Positions 48,640-61,620 are shown, counted from the first letter of the stretch. The stretch: 64,000 nt of DNA from Sympetrum striolatum (GCA_947579665.1 OX388345.1:64223454-64287453); one strand, 5' to 3'. The notes: generated by a model not told the origin, from the sequence alone. Numbers and translations are program-made.

Positions 48640-49170
48640 GAATACGAAAACCTGCGAAGATTTTGACGTGCACATAAAAGGGGCTCTTTGAGATTTTCCA
48701 TACTCGCGCACTTGAAAATTTCCCTCCTTAGATCGTAAGTCCTAAGGGAACGCGCCTTAACTGTTCTGATGTTAACAACCTCCAGCTTTTTCATGCTTAA
48801 TGTAAACTATTGCATGAAAATCTTTCGAGATTTCGATTTGCATAGGGAAAAGCTCCGTTGAATTACCGATCACATCTCCGAGTTATGAGCAAAGGAGATG
48901 CAAACAAAGTGAAAAGTGTTACATCAAGGAATCGCAAGGAGGCGGAGGGAAAGGGTTAAGATAGACAGATAGGGCTGAGAGAGGGAAGGGCAGAGAAAAA
49001 GAGATAAGCTTCTTATGGGAGGAGACGAGGCAAATTTGTTTGAACTTGGTTTAATGAGGATAGGGAAGGAAATTAACTTGAGGAAATCCCGCGAAGTTTG
49101 GACGTAAGAAAAGCAAAGACGTAAATCGGAAAGACTAATCTCCTGAGCCAAGAGGCTTAGGAAGCTGGGA
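48640..49170. other. GC-elevated, then purine-rich island
   Basis: Mixed unique sequence at 48640-48890 (CTCGCGCACTTG, GGGAACGCGCC) passes into a GAGG-rich segment at 48930-49060. The minus-strand frame 48924-49151 is serine- and leucine-rich because of the CT-rich complement and is not called. Confidence 0.3.
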
Positions 49171-52100
49171 GAGATTCAAAATTAAATGGGCTCGTAGTTA
49201 TAAAGGAGAAATCTGAAAAAAGTAACAGAGCGGAATTTGAAGATGCTTAAGATTTTGACGGAGAGAAAGTAAAAATCTAGCAAAGAGGATTCGTCTTAGC
49301 ATCGTCTTCCAGAGGGAAGTTTATGAAGCTCAGCTTTGAGAGCTGTAATAAAATCCCCGAATTTTAAAGATAAAATGTTTCTCTATGGAGATTAACTTAC
49401 TTTACCAAAACCTCATTTACGGAGAAGAGGTGATGGACGGATACCTAAGTCATAATGTAAGAAAATCCGGTCTTTCATAAAAAAACAGATATCCTTTCCT
49501 TCATGAACAACACTGACGATGGCATACACAGAAAGATCACTGAAAGTAATATACAATCAGCTTTTATTATGAAGCGGGGGGAATATAAACAGATGTAATC
49601 ACTCGTAGATATGCTCGGACAGACAGACATAAAAATTTCTAAAAGATGTTTTGGACTCGGGAACAACCCTAGTATCCAGCAATACAACTTTTTTTGCAAT
49701 CGGATCAATATACAGACACGACCCCCTCCACAGATTTATTATATATATAGATATATAGATAACTAATACATGTAAAATATACTACTCTCTCTTTCTTACC
49801 TTCATCGCCTTTTCAGCCAAAATTCACCATAAAGACCTACTGGTTGTTTCACTGATGGAATGAAGAAGGGTCGTACACGATCTGCAAGTCATAAAAATAT
49901 ATATTCATTACTCGCATTCAATAAACCACAACTCGAAATTCAACGGTAATGCTTTTATATCAATATTTAAGAGGAACCGCAATCTACACCAAGGATAAAG
50001 CACACGCATAGATACTTAGATAAGTACAGTTAAAAGAAGTAAGTTACATAAGTACACTAAAACTTAAGCTATACACCTCTCTATATCTTACTCCCCTCAA
50101 CCAAAGCCCTTCACTCTGGTTAAAGGTGCTCTTTACTATCGACTAACGGTCAATACCACCAGTAAGACAAGGGGAATCGTTGAATTGCTATTGCTAATTC
50201 TGCCCTACGTTTTTCAGAATCAATAATAATTCCAACTCTTCCCAAAAAAATGTTGATCTCTCTTAAGTTAGGTGAAATCGTAACACTTTATATTAAGTAT
50301 CTGGCCCTACTACGAGTATGCATTCATTGCCTGGATATTCAGATGACCTTTCCACCATAAAAAATGGCGGAGTAGGATTTCTGTCTAGTGGAGACTAATA
50401 CCGAAGACATCGAAGATATGAGGGGGAAAAGGGTCAGTACTTCAAATAGATCAGATATCAATGAGTGAATATGCATGCAAATTAAAATAATAATTTCATA
50501 CAGTCCTATTTCCTTTCGCAAATTTCACCTTGTATGATGCATTACTTCAGTTTACTTGAATAAGAACATTTACTCCAATAACTATTCTTAAATCATTTAA
50601 AATCTTATCCTCTAAAAATAAAATTTACTAACTGCCTGTAAAATTGATCTTCTTAAATGAAACCTGATGAGACTCCACCTTTACAACAAAAATTAATAAA
50701 GATGGTTTAAATGATTTTTCCACGAAAGGTATCACAGTAAAAGAGGAAATTGTAAATCATTTTTATTTATTATTCTGTGAAAAGCATATAAATCAACCGC
50801 ATTCAAGACTTTCACTCTGTCATTTTCAAAGGAAACAATCGAGAAACACTAATGTAAAAAGATTGGGATTTTCCTTTATAATGAATCAATGGGAATAGTG
50901 AAATTACTTCATTAATATCATATATGATAAGAATCTAGAAGACCAATTACCTTATTTTTCTTCCCATCAGCAAGGTAAAGCAATGGCTGCAATGAGGATT
51001 TTCCTAGACTACTGAAACAGGGAATCCAAACCCCGTAAAATTCAGTCAGAGTATACTATTATGCAATACCAGAAATTATTAGCAAGGGAAATTAAAGCGA
51101 CTTGCGAATCCACGGGATGTAACGAGAAAAGAGGGCAGTACGGATGGGTAAGAAAAGATGATGACCGTCTCATACCGAGCAAAGAGCTCGTTTTCATAAG
51201 AGCGCACCATTTCACTTGCGCGCTTTCCACTCCTTGCAGGCTGCTGATGGAATGGGGAAGACGATGCCACTCGTCAAAGGAAGAAGTGAGGCCAAGATGT
51301 CGTCCTAAGTCGAGGGTGATGAATTAGTTGGACGCTCTTATGAGGAAGAGGTATGAAACAACAGAAGAAAGACGTGGGAGGATACATCGCTTTTACCGGA
51401 GTAAATTATTTATAATCGGATTTTTAGAATAAAAAAGCTTTCTCAGAAACTAAAAAAAACGTTTTCATGCAGATGATTTTAATAAAGATCTTCAAGAATA
51501 TCAATCATCTATTATTCTTTAAATATTATGTCCAAGAAACACATGTGGAGTCTAAGCTGTGATATGATTCCAGAAATTCTAACGAAATGTCTCTCTCATG
51601 CCATATCGCGTAAAGCATTTTACAGTATGAACAATTCCACTACTGAATACCGACCCATTAATATATTGACGGCACATTTATATTATATTTAACGAAAAGC
51701 CACACAAAAATACAGCTCAACGTCTGTGGCCTCTTAAAGCTTCTCATCTATCCATAGGAAGATAAGAAAACAAGAAAAAAACACAGAGGAAGGAAATTTA
51801 TTTATTTAAGATATAATTTCAAGTAGGTCTTCTGGTCAGATGGCAATGTTTAAGGAGGACATAAAAATGAATTTAAGCCTGGAATTTGCCCAAAGACGGG
51901 AGAGGAACCCCTCCAAATACCTCCCGTAGGCAGTAAATTAAATTACACCATACATATAGGTACATAAGATATTAAATCTATCATACATAAAATATATATA
52001 TGATCTATCATTTAACTAAAATAATTTATTGCATGGTAAAGTATCACATACATGAATAGATTAAATGAATAAAACAAATATAACTCGAGATAATAATACA

Positions 52101-55100
52101 GAGGATATAGCCTTGAACTACACCATAATAAATTACATACATTTTAACTTAAGCTTATTTTTGAAATTTTTCAAATTTTTAGGTATTGGCATGAGAATTT
52201 CACCAGGTAAAGCGTTCCACTCCATAGGATATTAAGAAGGAAATCATAATGAAAATGACATTAAATTAAATGAGGAATGGAGTCCATGAGGGACAGAGGT
52301 GTAACATAAGAGTGAAATGTATAACACCGAAGAAAGGAAAAGATGTTAAAGAGGAAAAGGGATGGCGAATTATACAAAATTATAGTTAAATAATAAACTG
52401 TAGGATTTCAATGAGGAAGTTTTACGGATGGCTATAAATATAATAAAGCATTAAAAAAAGTGGGCAAATTATTGTAAGAAATGAAATATGAAGACATATA
52501 TCTAGGAATAAATCACAAAAAAGGGATAATTCTCTCATTCCTGCAGCAATCCTTCACCGCGAAAGTCTGAAATCCCATTCTCTCTATTTATTTTCACCAG
52601 CATTTTATTGTAATATTTCTGTCATATAGAAAAGTGCCTGGTGACCATCGTGATATTTAGAAAGAAAGTTGTTTAAAAGTCCTTGAATTAATATAGTCCA
52701 TTTTTTTACTAAATTAATATAATATAATTATTATATAATTATACTCTGTTCACTAAATGTTTGTGGGTTAGAGAGAGAGCAAATATCTAAATTTCCCTCT
52801 CTTATTTTCGTGGGAGCCAATTGGAAGAAGGGTGGAGATCCGCGTCCCGAATCAAATCTTATGGTTTAAATTTGCTATGCTGCAACATTAGCGTGAAAAT
52901 ACGATGTTGGTGAAAATCGATTAAAACTTCGTTCGTATGGAGTGGAAGTAATACTGGAAACGGCAGTATGATTTATTTAAGGTCAATTACTAACATAAAT
53001 GCAGAAAAATAAAAAATGTAACGTTTCAGAGAAATTCTTGATTTTTTCCGGTTTCGTTTGAACAGGTGCCTTCAGTTCTCTAATTGAAGGAACAAGAAAC
53101 CCGTTCTACTATGAATTCGTTAATATAATGAAACCGTAATGGACTAATCGTATTATAAATTATATAACAAAATCCATCATTAAAATCGTTCATTTTTTCC
53201 AGAGCGATCAGAAAAGAAAAAGTGTAAGTTTTTGAGCACGAGTATCAGAAAGATAATAATTCAACGTGAAAGAAATAAATTAAAGTGAATCTTTGTGACC
53301 CTAAATACTATAATGAAGAATTCGGTGCAATTCATTCAAATCTAATCAAGACGTAGTAACGATCAAACATAACTGATAATATCATGCCATGGAAAATATC
53401 GCCGATTGTACGTACTTAAGATAAAAATCTATTTTCCAAGATTATATGAGGTAAAGGAGTCAGATGTCGTGTCCTTATGATATTAAGCCACTTCAATAAA
53501 GTTCAGTATACTACTTACTTATTACATTCTCCTTTAGGACTGAACTAGCCTTAGGCTTTTCATTAGATTATGTATCTTAAATATTTTTAGCTTTGGTCTA
53601 TGAAGATTTCTACTCGTCGTTGCATTCTAGCAGTAAAAGAGTACTGCTAAGAGAGCTGTGAGGTAACCCTTTTTTGTGCTTAAGAGAGATTTAAATTTTT
53701 ACCCAGTCTTGTTCACATCATATCAGGAGAAAATAATTTTTGTATTTTTTGCACTATGGCAAACTATGTTTTATGGTTCGCAAAATTAAATTTAAAGTAT
53801 GTAGGAGAGATATATAAGTAGCAAAACTGAAGATGATCACTTTGAAATGCAGTTTCTCATCAAATTATGTTACGCATAAACAAAAAAAGATACAGATTTT
53901 TATTTCAGCAAAGAATTGCACTCAATATTATCCGTACGCATCAATGCTCGTAATAACTGAGGTAAACTGCTCATCGATTAAGTTCAATTTTACATTAAAC
54001 GATTAGGAACTATATTTCAGAGGCGACACCTCACTTGACGGTGTTCCAGAACAATGCTAATGGCACCTACGAAAAATGCTTATGTCAGGTAATGCAAATG
54101 TTAAGGGACGTGGGGGAATTTATGTAACTAGAAAGCCTTGACGGAAGAAAAAGAATTTATAATGCAATGTGCACTTAAGAAGAGATGAAAAGGCAAAGGT
54201 GGACCCTTAACGATGAAGGAGCAAAAAGTGTTGGGCGGAGAGCCAAGACGTTGATGTCCAGGGGAGGGGATAGAAAAAGGGTCTGGGAAGGAAGGAAGCG
54301 GGGGAGGGGTAAGTGAAACAAGTAGAGCACACATTATAAGGAAGATAAAAGGCCCAAATGAAGGAAATATCGTGAAGAAAATGAAGAGTATTTGAACGAA
54401 GTTGATGAGACATGGAGATGAAACTAAAAATAACTGAAAAGGGAGTTGAAAGGGGAGAGGGCATGAAAAAGAAAGCTAAAATAGAGGTCTCTCACTTTGA
54501 TATAACGAAATATAAACTAATATTAATTGATGAAGTAATATCTCAAGCAGAAATTAACTAAATAAGGACATCGGGCCAAATCCTACCCAATTATACGTTC
54601 ATTCGGTTCCCTGAGATATTATGCAATTATTACTCGATTAGATATTCTATAACTTTTACTGTTTACCCATTTTATCAAGTAATCTTTTAACTTATTAACC
54701 AAGCATAATCATACAGTATTTATAGTATATGCTAAATTCATTTAAAAGGAATACTTCATGAATTAGAGATATTAAGGAATTTTCTAATACTTTCTCATGC
54801 TCTTGAAATGCACGCACAAAACTGTGGTCCACCGACAACAGACCATGATCTTATATGATCCTATTAGGTATGCTATAAGGCAATAATTTGAATTATAAGT
54901 AGAAATCTAATGCTAAATATTTAATATATTGATGTTATTAATACATCAAAAAGTATTGAACTTCAGTTTTTTTCTGATAACGCTTCGTGACTCGAATCAC
55001 AGAAAGTCGGTCACGAATAAGTTACACAATTTTTTCACCAATTTACACCCGGTCTAGCACTAAACTATACATTTATGACGTAGATTGATTCCTGCTCATG

Positions 55101-56834
55101 TTTCTTGGTTATGATATCAGTATTTTAATCAAAAGAACTCCAGTCCTGACCTCATAGGTTTTGGATGTCTCATTACGAGACAAATCAAGGACCAATTTCT
55201 CTGAAGCTTCTTAAGGTTGGTGGTGAAAAGTAAATCTGGAGAGAGAAGCAGCAGAATAAACAATTAAAGAGGGGAGGTGATAAGAAAATGGAGGGAAAAA
55301 GGGAAAGGCGAGAAAACAGGAAAGAGATGTCGGAAGGCTCTTCTGAAAGTGGGGGTCGAAGAGGGACAAAAGAGCCGCCTGGATGGAGATTTTCATAGCA
55401 ACAGCAAAAGTAATGAGTAGCTTGAAAGGTAAAGAGAATTTAGAGACCGGTAATAAGGTGTGCGGGGGGGTGTCTTTGGAGGATGGTCAGGTGGCAAAAA
55501 GAAGAAGCAAGATGAGAAGTGCTAATGGCATTAATGAACATTCAGTTTCTCACTTCGCCTCTCAGATTTAATTTTAATCGCGCATTACTTAGACCACTGT
55601 ATGCCCTCTCTTGATACGGGAATGGATTTCCTTTTTCTAGAGCTACGCTCTTCTTTCCTTGAGACGCTTCTTCCAAGATGAACGGAATTAATAGTAGTTG
55701 CAGCAGAGTTAAGAAGTTATTTCCGGACTTGAGATACTTCCTTCCAGAAAGCTAAAGCATGCTAGTAATACATGAATAGAGAGCAAGATAATGCAGGTAA
55801 ATGTCCAATCCTTTGCAAGAATATAAATAATTGCTAAAGAGTGAGATTAATTGCATAATCGCAAATAAGATCTGCTCTTACAATTTGGGGCAGTGCTGTG
55901 CCTATTAGGTTACTAAACATGATAAACATTTAGGATGTAATCATAAAATATCTGAGTAATGATAGGATGAGTAAGAAATTATGAAATGCTAAATAATTTT
56001 CACTTGAACTTTGATAAATTTTTAGGTTTTATATTGTGGAATAAAAGTTTTCATTTATGAGGATATGCTTAAAATCAATTAAGAACATTTATTTCACAAG
56101 ATAAAAGCCCAAAAATATATCAAACTATAACATGCAAAAGAAATATAAAGATCAGGTTCAATACCTCAATTTATTATAATCAACTTGGAAAGCAGAATTT
56201 AGAGGTTACTGAGAAAGAAAAACTGAGAACTGGTTATTACAACACAGAGATTCCTTTGATGTAATATTTCTAGTCTATGTGAACGAAAGGGGCCAAATAC
56301 TTACTTTGTTTACCAAAGTGTAAAGTTTACTCAACTAATAACATTAATTTATTGCAATAAAATTTACCTAGTTCAAAATATTCTGAGTATAATCTATACT
56401 GGAAACTGAAACAAAATGCTGACGTTAGTTCTAGGTAAAGTGATACTAATAATTATTTAATTTTGAAATAATTAATAAGATTATGAAAATTTTCGTGGAA
56501 TTAAAGCTTATTGCTACGAGGGCAAATCATGTATCTACTCCCACGGTGTCGAAATTTTATCGTGTTACGGAAATGATGAAAAGGTAAAAAGATAAAAGGA
56601 GAAGAAAGGGTTGATTCGTCGGATGTCCGAATTTTCCTCAAATGAAAAGGGATTTGGACCATTCGGCTGTTTCATTATTACAGAATTTAACGCAATCTTC
56701 GGAAATCTTGGGAAAAGGTAAACATTCACAATTATTAAAATGTATGTTTACTCAACTGTACGCTTCGATATCATATTCTTCGTTTTAAGGTAAATTCGAA
56801 ATACTATTGTATAATTCCGCGACAACAGATTAGG
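49171..56834. other. Long AT-rich stretch without a gene
   Basis: No supportable gene or complete element over more than 7 kb. Notable small items: an AT/AG microsatellite at 49738-49760 (TTATATATATAGATATATAG); a moderately GC-rich patch with overlapping frames at 51040-51330; a segment at 51840-52600 with balanced composition that could be an old retroelement 3' end but shows no domain; and purine-rich patches at 54170-54480 and 55230-55530. Confidence 0.4.
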
Positions 56835-57329
56835 GGGCTTCCATTAATTACGTGAGGCGTTTAGGGGGTGGGGGGTTAAGCCGAATTTCACTCACTCTCA
56901 CGCGGGGGAGAGGGGGGGTTCTCGCAAATATTGCGTAATTTTTATCCACAAGAAACAGTGTAGAATTATGAGATGACTGGGTTAAATTGAGTAAAACGTG
57001 TTTCTCTACTAAAATATGACTATATTTTACACAATAATATTTATCACGGTTATGTGAGCGCCACAAAGTAGCATAGTAGCCCGTCGATTGTTTAACCACC
57101 GCCTAGCCGAACACGTGATTCGACGAGCGCTGCGACGTAAGAGTTTTTTGGATAAATCCAATACAATGAAACATAGATTGACATATTTACACTGAAAACA
57201 CGCATTTTGAACAATTTCACGTGAGATTAGAGGAGGGGGGAGGGGTTCGAGCCAAATCCCACGATATCTCACTGGGGGAGGGGGGGTCAAAAAATCGCAA
57301 AAATCACCTCACGTAATTAATGGATGCCC
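56835..57329. mobile_element. MITE with GGGC(A/T)TCCATTAATTACG termini
   Basis: The left end GGGCTTCCATTAATTACGTG (56835) and the right end (reverse complement GGGCATCCATTAATTACGTG from 57329) match over at least 22 bases with one or two differences. Inside the ends, a G-rich block of about 60 bases occurs twice in direct orientation (near 56866-56945 and 57233-57300), each with GGTT..GCC.AAT..CAC...CTCAC..GGGGGAG.GGGGGG. The interior AT-rich part has no transposase. Frames here read through the G-rich blocks as proline-rich shadows. TIRs of this type are widespread in arthropods. I cannot fix the superfamily, as no clear target-site duplication is visible. Confidence 0.7.
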
Positions 57330-57619
57330 GCTTATTCTTAAAAGTATCGATTATAAAAATATCAGCTGCAGAACCTATTGCTATATCTTATTCTTACATT
57401 GTTATTTTCATTTTTGGATTCGTATGAAATCTGCTTCAACGATTTTCTAGCAAATATCTACAATAAAATATCATCTCTTTGTATCTTTTGAATAATGAGA
57501 CACTTCCATTATTTATTTACATCTAATGTATTTTCGCGTGTTTTACATGAGATATTTTTCCAATTTTTCCTCAATTGAAAAATACTGATCGTGGATCAAA
57601 AACACAAGCTAATTAATAT
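57330..57619. other. AT-rich spacer
   Basis: Nothing recognised between the MITE and the SINE copy. Confidence 0.35.
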
Positions 57620-57770
57620 CAAGTTGTGCGAAAAGTGAAAAAAGTGAATAGGCTGGAACTAGCACCCAGGTTTCCGGGCCTGCCGCTCCGAGTTCCAGCC
57701 AAGTCAATATTTTTTACTTATTGTACAACTTGGGATAAGCCGTACACATTCTTGTGCAAAGTTGAGTCGC
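57620..57770 (+). mobile_element. Fold-back tRNA-derived SINE, copy 2
   Basis: CAAGTTGTGCGAAAAGTGAA (57620) and the reverse complement of the segment ending ACAACTTG (about 57732) pair imperfectly over about 45 bases, including GGCTGGAACT / AGTTCCAGCC. The loop holds CACCCAGGTTTCCGGGC, as in copy 1. After the right arm, GGGATAAGCCGTACACATTC and TTGTGCAAAGT correspond to the GCGCACGCTTCCTCGTGCTAAGT tail of copy 1. So it is the same family and the same unusual inverted layout at another locus, but much more diverged. The B box is damaged. Confidence 0.6.
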
Positions 57771-58009
57771 CTTCTATTACAACTTAATTAATATCCTTTA
57801 GAAGTATTTTTTAACAACTTATACACAGGTTTTGAGTTTTTTAATATAAACTGCAAGTTAAATAATATTTAACTGGCATGCTTTACCCCAATTGGCTGCA
57901 CTTTGTGAAATAATTTACAATTGGAATGATCCAAATTAATCCCTTTTAACTTACCAACATTGTTGATTAATTCTAGAAAAGATTGCGGTCCATAATACTC
58001 GGATTAAGT
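57771..58009. other. AT-rich spacer
   Basis: Nothing recognised. Confidence 0.3.
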
Positions 58010-58059
58010 CATCTTTGCCACCATGTCTCAGCTATCCTCCAACAGCATCGGCGAACCCG

Positions 58060-58097
58060 TATAAATACCCTCACCGCGCAGGCTTAGCTTCCGCAGT
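58060..58097 (+). promoter_or_regulatory. Possible core promoter (TATA plus weak initiator)
   Basis: TATAAATA at 58060-58067 sits at the left edge of a CpG-containing island. A weak initiator-like GCAGTAG has its A at 58095, 35 bases downstream. This is somewhat longer than the usual 30-31. No downstream element, splice site or coding exon supports it. In AT-rich DNA such words arise by chance. Confidence 0.2.
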
Positions 58098-58563
58098 AGA
58101 AAAAAATATTCGCACATTTATTTGCAAAGCAGTGGACGGAGGGATATAATGCGCTCCGTACGCCCGAGGGCTCCGAATCTAAGCGCATGAGTCCACGCAA
58201 ACAAAAGCAGACAGCACCGGAGATAGACAAAGGTTTAGGATGATGAACGGTTGCGGAAATAGCCGAGACTTAGAAGGAAATGGAAGTGGAGTTAGGAGCA
58301 CCGAGATGGAGGATTTGAGAAGCCAGAGGGAGCGAATTCGTCCAGGGATGTGGAATATGAGCGGGATTGGACAGGGGACAGGGGTTTAGCGGCGAAAGAT
58401 GAAACGGGTCAGAGAATCCGATTAAAGGCAAAGCTACCCAAACCAACTCAACTTGGACCCCCACAGACTCATCCTTTCTAACGCACCTCCGATATATCCC
58501 ATTCTCTCTTTCTCCCCTCCATCTGTGCTCTTTTCCGTACTTTTCTACTCCACAAATCTCCGG

Positions 58564-58606
58564 CTTTCTCTCTCTCTCTCCCTTTCCCTCCTCTCTCTTT
58601 TCTCTC
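58564..58606 (+). repeat. CT microsatellite
   Basis: An interrupted (CT)n / (CCT)n tract begins CTTTCTCTCTCTCTCTCC. It lies in the pyrimidine-rich half of the island. Confidence 0.8.
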
Positions 58607-58854
58607 ATTCGTTCCACGCTCGATTCTTTTCATCTCTCTTCCTGTCAATACCTTTGTAATCTGACTCCCTCCCTTACGCTTCTTCGGGCAAATATTTCAA
58701 ATTCTGCCATCTTTCAATCATTCTCGCCTCTCCCTTGGCCTGTAAAGTCTTTTTTCGTGGACGGGCACGCCCCTTTCTCGCAACTGAATTGCCATAAAAA
58801 TGAAATAAAAATGATACAGATTCAGGATTGATTTTGTGGTACTTATTAACTTGT

Positions 58855-58910
58855 AAAAATCCATGGTAAACAAACTTTTACTAGTAAAAGTTTGTTTACC
58901 ATGGATTTTT
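58855..58910. repeat. Perfect 56-bp palindrome without spacer
   Basis: The left half 58855-58882 begins AAAAATCCATGGTAAACAAA and ends CTTTTACT. The right half 58883-58910 is its exact reverse complement, so all 28 base pairs match and the centre is CTAG. The match stops abruptly at both sides (T against T). It is AT-rich, contains CCATGG twice and a forkhead-like TGTTTAC on each strand, and has no coding capacity. Explanations include a fold-back duplication at a repaired break, a young hairpin element or a sequencing or assembly artefact. Confidence 0.9.
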
Positions 58911-60229
58911 TTTAATAAAAATATCTATAGATGAAAATCTACTAGAATTTAAATCATCCATTATTTTGATGTTTCAACTTTGTACTTGAAATATTATAAA
59001 AAATAATCAAATATATATATAAATATCTAAGAGTAAAAATGGAACACGGCTGCGCTGATACATTAGAGTTTAAAAATCTCCAAATAGCCGCTGTTTGAAA
59101 CAACAACGGCAACAAACAACGGCAACAATGGTAATAATCAGTATGTATTATACCATAATTATTTTCCTTCAAAGTTCCTCTCATGAAATAAAGATAATGG
59201 TTCTAATTTTAGAAACTGTTCACTACTAACTAGCCAATAACAAGCCTTTCTCATTAACAAGAATATTCTAATAATCTCAGTTGGAGTTGACTTTTCGACT
59301 TTAACGAAAGAGGCTTATATTCAGCCGTGTTAAACTGCAAAATACATGCAATGTACAATTCCTAATATAAACGTAAGCCGGAATTCCTAAATCATAAGAT
59401 ATGGTTATTACAATAGAGATTGATTAACAAACGTTTAAATTGAAATTACTGTTTCAACAAGAAAGGAATCAAACCTTAACATTAATTTCCATTCATTATA
59501 ATAAATATTAATACCCTCATTGCAAGAGAACAACTACATTATTTCAAATATGTTTGGTATATGATTGTTATCTCGTTCATCCAAAGGAACTTTTATGATT
59601 CTGGCTTCATTTTCAGATTTCAACTGACGTCAGAAGGATAAAATTTACTTCACTCTTCTCAATATTGAGAGAGAAATATCTAAAGTATCTAAGTATCTCT
59701 ACGACTGCATTATAGGATAACAGTGTGTAAAAATTTGGAATATATAACTCGTTTTCAAGTTGGTGTGTTATTGTAATATTACATAGGCAATTGTTCTCTC
59801 TAACATGACTAAATCACCAAGAGGCAACTAGGAACTGATTAAGTTAATAAAGGTTCTAAGAGATACTTATAATACTAATGTAACTCAATATAATGTAAGA
59901 TATTAGCCAAAATATTAAACGCTATCTCCGATTATTCATTTGTGGGAATGATTTTTTAAGATACAATTTGTATCGCTTTAACAAGTTTTGAAAATAATTT
60001 AACGTCTCTTTTCTTTGGAGCTCTAAAAATCTACGACTCCATTTTTTTCAATTCACTTCAAAATGAAAAGAAACTTACGAGGAATACTTCCACTGACCGC
60101 CAAAATACTTTTTACCGATGGACTCATTAATCTTAACGGACGATAGCTGAGGAAAGACCCTCATCCAGCATCTCCCATAATATTGGTACAAATTCCATGC
60201 TATTGTAACGATAATTAAAATATATCACC
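58911..60229. other. AT-rich stretch, nothing recognised
   Basis: Only a short direct repeat was seen at 59102-59128 (CAACGGCAACAAA followed by CAACGGCAACAAT). No gene, TIR or RNA feature. Confidence 0.4.
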
Positions 60230-60640
60230 CCAATGATCGTTAAGATCCTCTTCAACCTCGGAAACGTCCGTAACTGCTCTCCAGACTCAATAGCCACTCA
60301 CAACGCATCGAGAGGTAGCAGAATGAACCGGAAAAGTAGAGATATTGGAAAAGAGAGGATGGGGAGAAGCTTGACTGACAGCCGCCTGGCTCCCGTGGGA
60401 ACTCCGGCCGTCTATCGCCTTCCCAAGGGACACCGCTCCTGAGAGAGCATCGACCGGCAATCAAAGCTCTAATTACTTTAAAGTAGTTTTTGGGGGGGGG
60501 GAGTAGGTGGTGAGTGAGAGACGGGGGTTAAAAGGGAAAGAATCGAAAGGGGCTGATGTGTGCCCTTGTCATCATCAACCCCTCCTTCTTTCCTCTTTTT
60601 TGTCACCCATCCCTTCCTCATTCCGTTTTCCCTCTCTGTA
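60230..60640. other. GC-elevated island with G10 run
   Basis: CpG words are frequent at 60255-60445 (GGCTCCCGTGGG, CGGCCGTCTATCGCC). A run of ten G lies at 60492-60501, followed by a pyrimidine-rich segment. Frames on opposite strands (60233-60442 plus, 60252-60464 minus) overlap almost completely and are unrecognised. Confidence 0.3.
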
Positions 60641-61444
60641 CAAACTTCCCCATACTCTGCTCATCTGATTTGGCGTGGTTTTAGCTGAGACTTCGCCGTC
60701 CTATTGATATGGCCTGAATGTGGGACAGGTTCCGCGTAAGAAAGAAAGAGGAAGAAACCTCTCTGATGTACAGTTAGGGGAGAAAATTAGTTTTTGGAGG
60801 AGAAAACAGAGAAGAAGCATAGAACTTGGTAAAGGGAAAGAATACTATGTAATAATAGCCCAAATGTCCGCCGGAAACCATTTTTAAATAGTGAACTTCG
60901 CCAAATTGGAATTCATCCTCTACGCAAGTGTCACAAGAGGCAGATACGTGACTTCCGCAGTCTATCGCCGGATGAATCCGATGCATTGGATGTTCTGAAG
61001 ATCGTCATTCTGAAACTCACTACACTTTACTTAAGCTGTGTTTTACTTGTTTTGGCATTCAGCAGATAAAACTTTCGACCTCTAACATAGGTATCTAATT
61101 AGGAGATAATGAAACGACTTAGAGCATAGAGAATGTAATATAGTTTGGTACAATTCAATCCTTGGATTGACGACCGATGAATATGAATAAAAAAAGCTAT
61201 TAGAACAAAATAAGTTATCAGAAAAACTAGGAGAAATAAAATCAGAAATGAGGATGTGCTAAAATAACTTGACAGAATAGAAAATTGATAGGGATGATAC
61301 TGAGGAAAATAATAATCTGAAATGGTCACCATCTAAGAGGAGATCAAACGGAATATCAAAGTTGAGAGCATATAAGAGAAATGTATTGAAATAAATAGAT
61401 GAGCATAACAAGAACAAAGAGAGAGTAAGTCAAGTCAAAATAGA
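60641..61444. other. Mixed to AT-rich stretch, nothing recognised
   Basis: Two short minus-strand frames (60774-60986, 61099-61332) are unrecognised. No repeat was identified. Confidence 0.35.
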
Positions 61445-61620
61445 TGACTTTGCGCGAAGAAACGTACACCTAAGAAATATTCCTAGAAAAATGAACCTGA
61501 AAAATGTATGATAGGACCAGGAAACGAACCCGGGTTTTCATAAATTTACTAAAAAAGTCTTCTAAAACGGCATAATTAATTGTTCTGCTAGATTGTTGAA
61601 TTATTAGAATGGCTGCTTCG
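61445..61620 (-). mobile_element. tRNA-derived SINE, copy 3 (not folded back)
   Basis: On the minus strand the order is an A-box-like TCTAGCAGAACAATT (near 61595), a B box GGGTTCGTTTCC (61531-61520), CATACATTTTTCAGGTTCA and a tail GTGTACGTTTCTTCGCGC (about 61470-61450), then AAAGT. The tail and the post-B-box segment correspond to the copies at 28172 and 57620. Here the head is ordinary and no inverted arm is present, so this copy shows what the family looks like without the fold-back. It is diverged and AT-enriched. Confidence 0.5.

Larger units (their letters stand above)
58010..58760. other. GC-elevated island with CT-rich tract
   Basis: From 58010 the sequence is CpG-containing (CCTCACCGCGCAGG, GTACGCCCGAGGGC), then purine-rich to 58390, then strongly pyrimidine-rich to 58740, with a CT microsatellite at 58564-58606. 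Overlapping frames (58270-58617 minus, 58453-58659 plus) follow the strand bias and lack domains. With the TATA-like word at 58060 this is one of the better promoter or enhancer candidates. Confidence 0.35.

Noticed and set aside
50650..50700. CCTGATGAGACTCC as a further hammerhead
   Set aside because: No GAAA block follows at a usable distance, so the core is incomplete. The same holds for CCTGATGAACTATC near 32229.
51840..52600. Possible retroelement 3' region
   Set aside because: The composition suggested it, but no polymerase motif, tail or terminal repeat could be identified.
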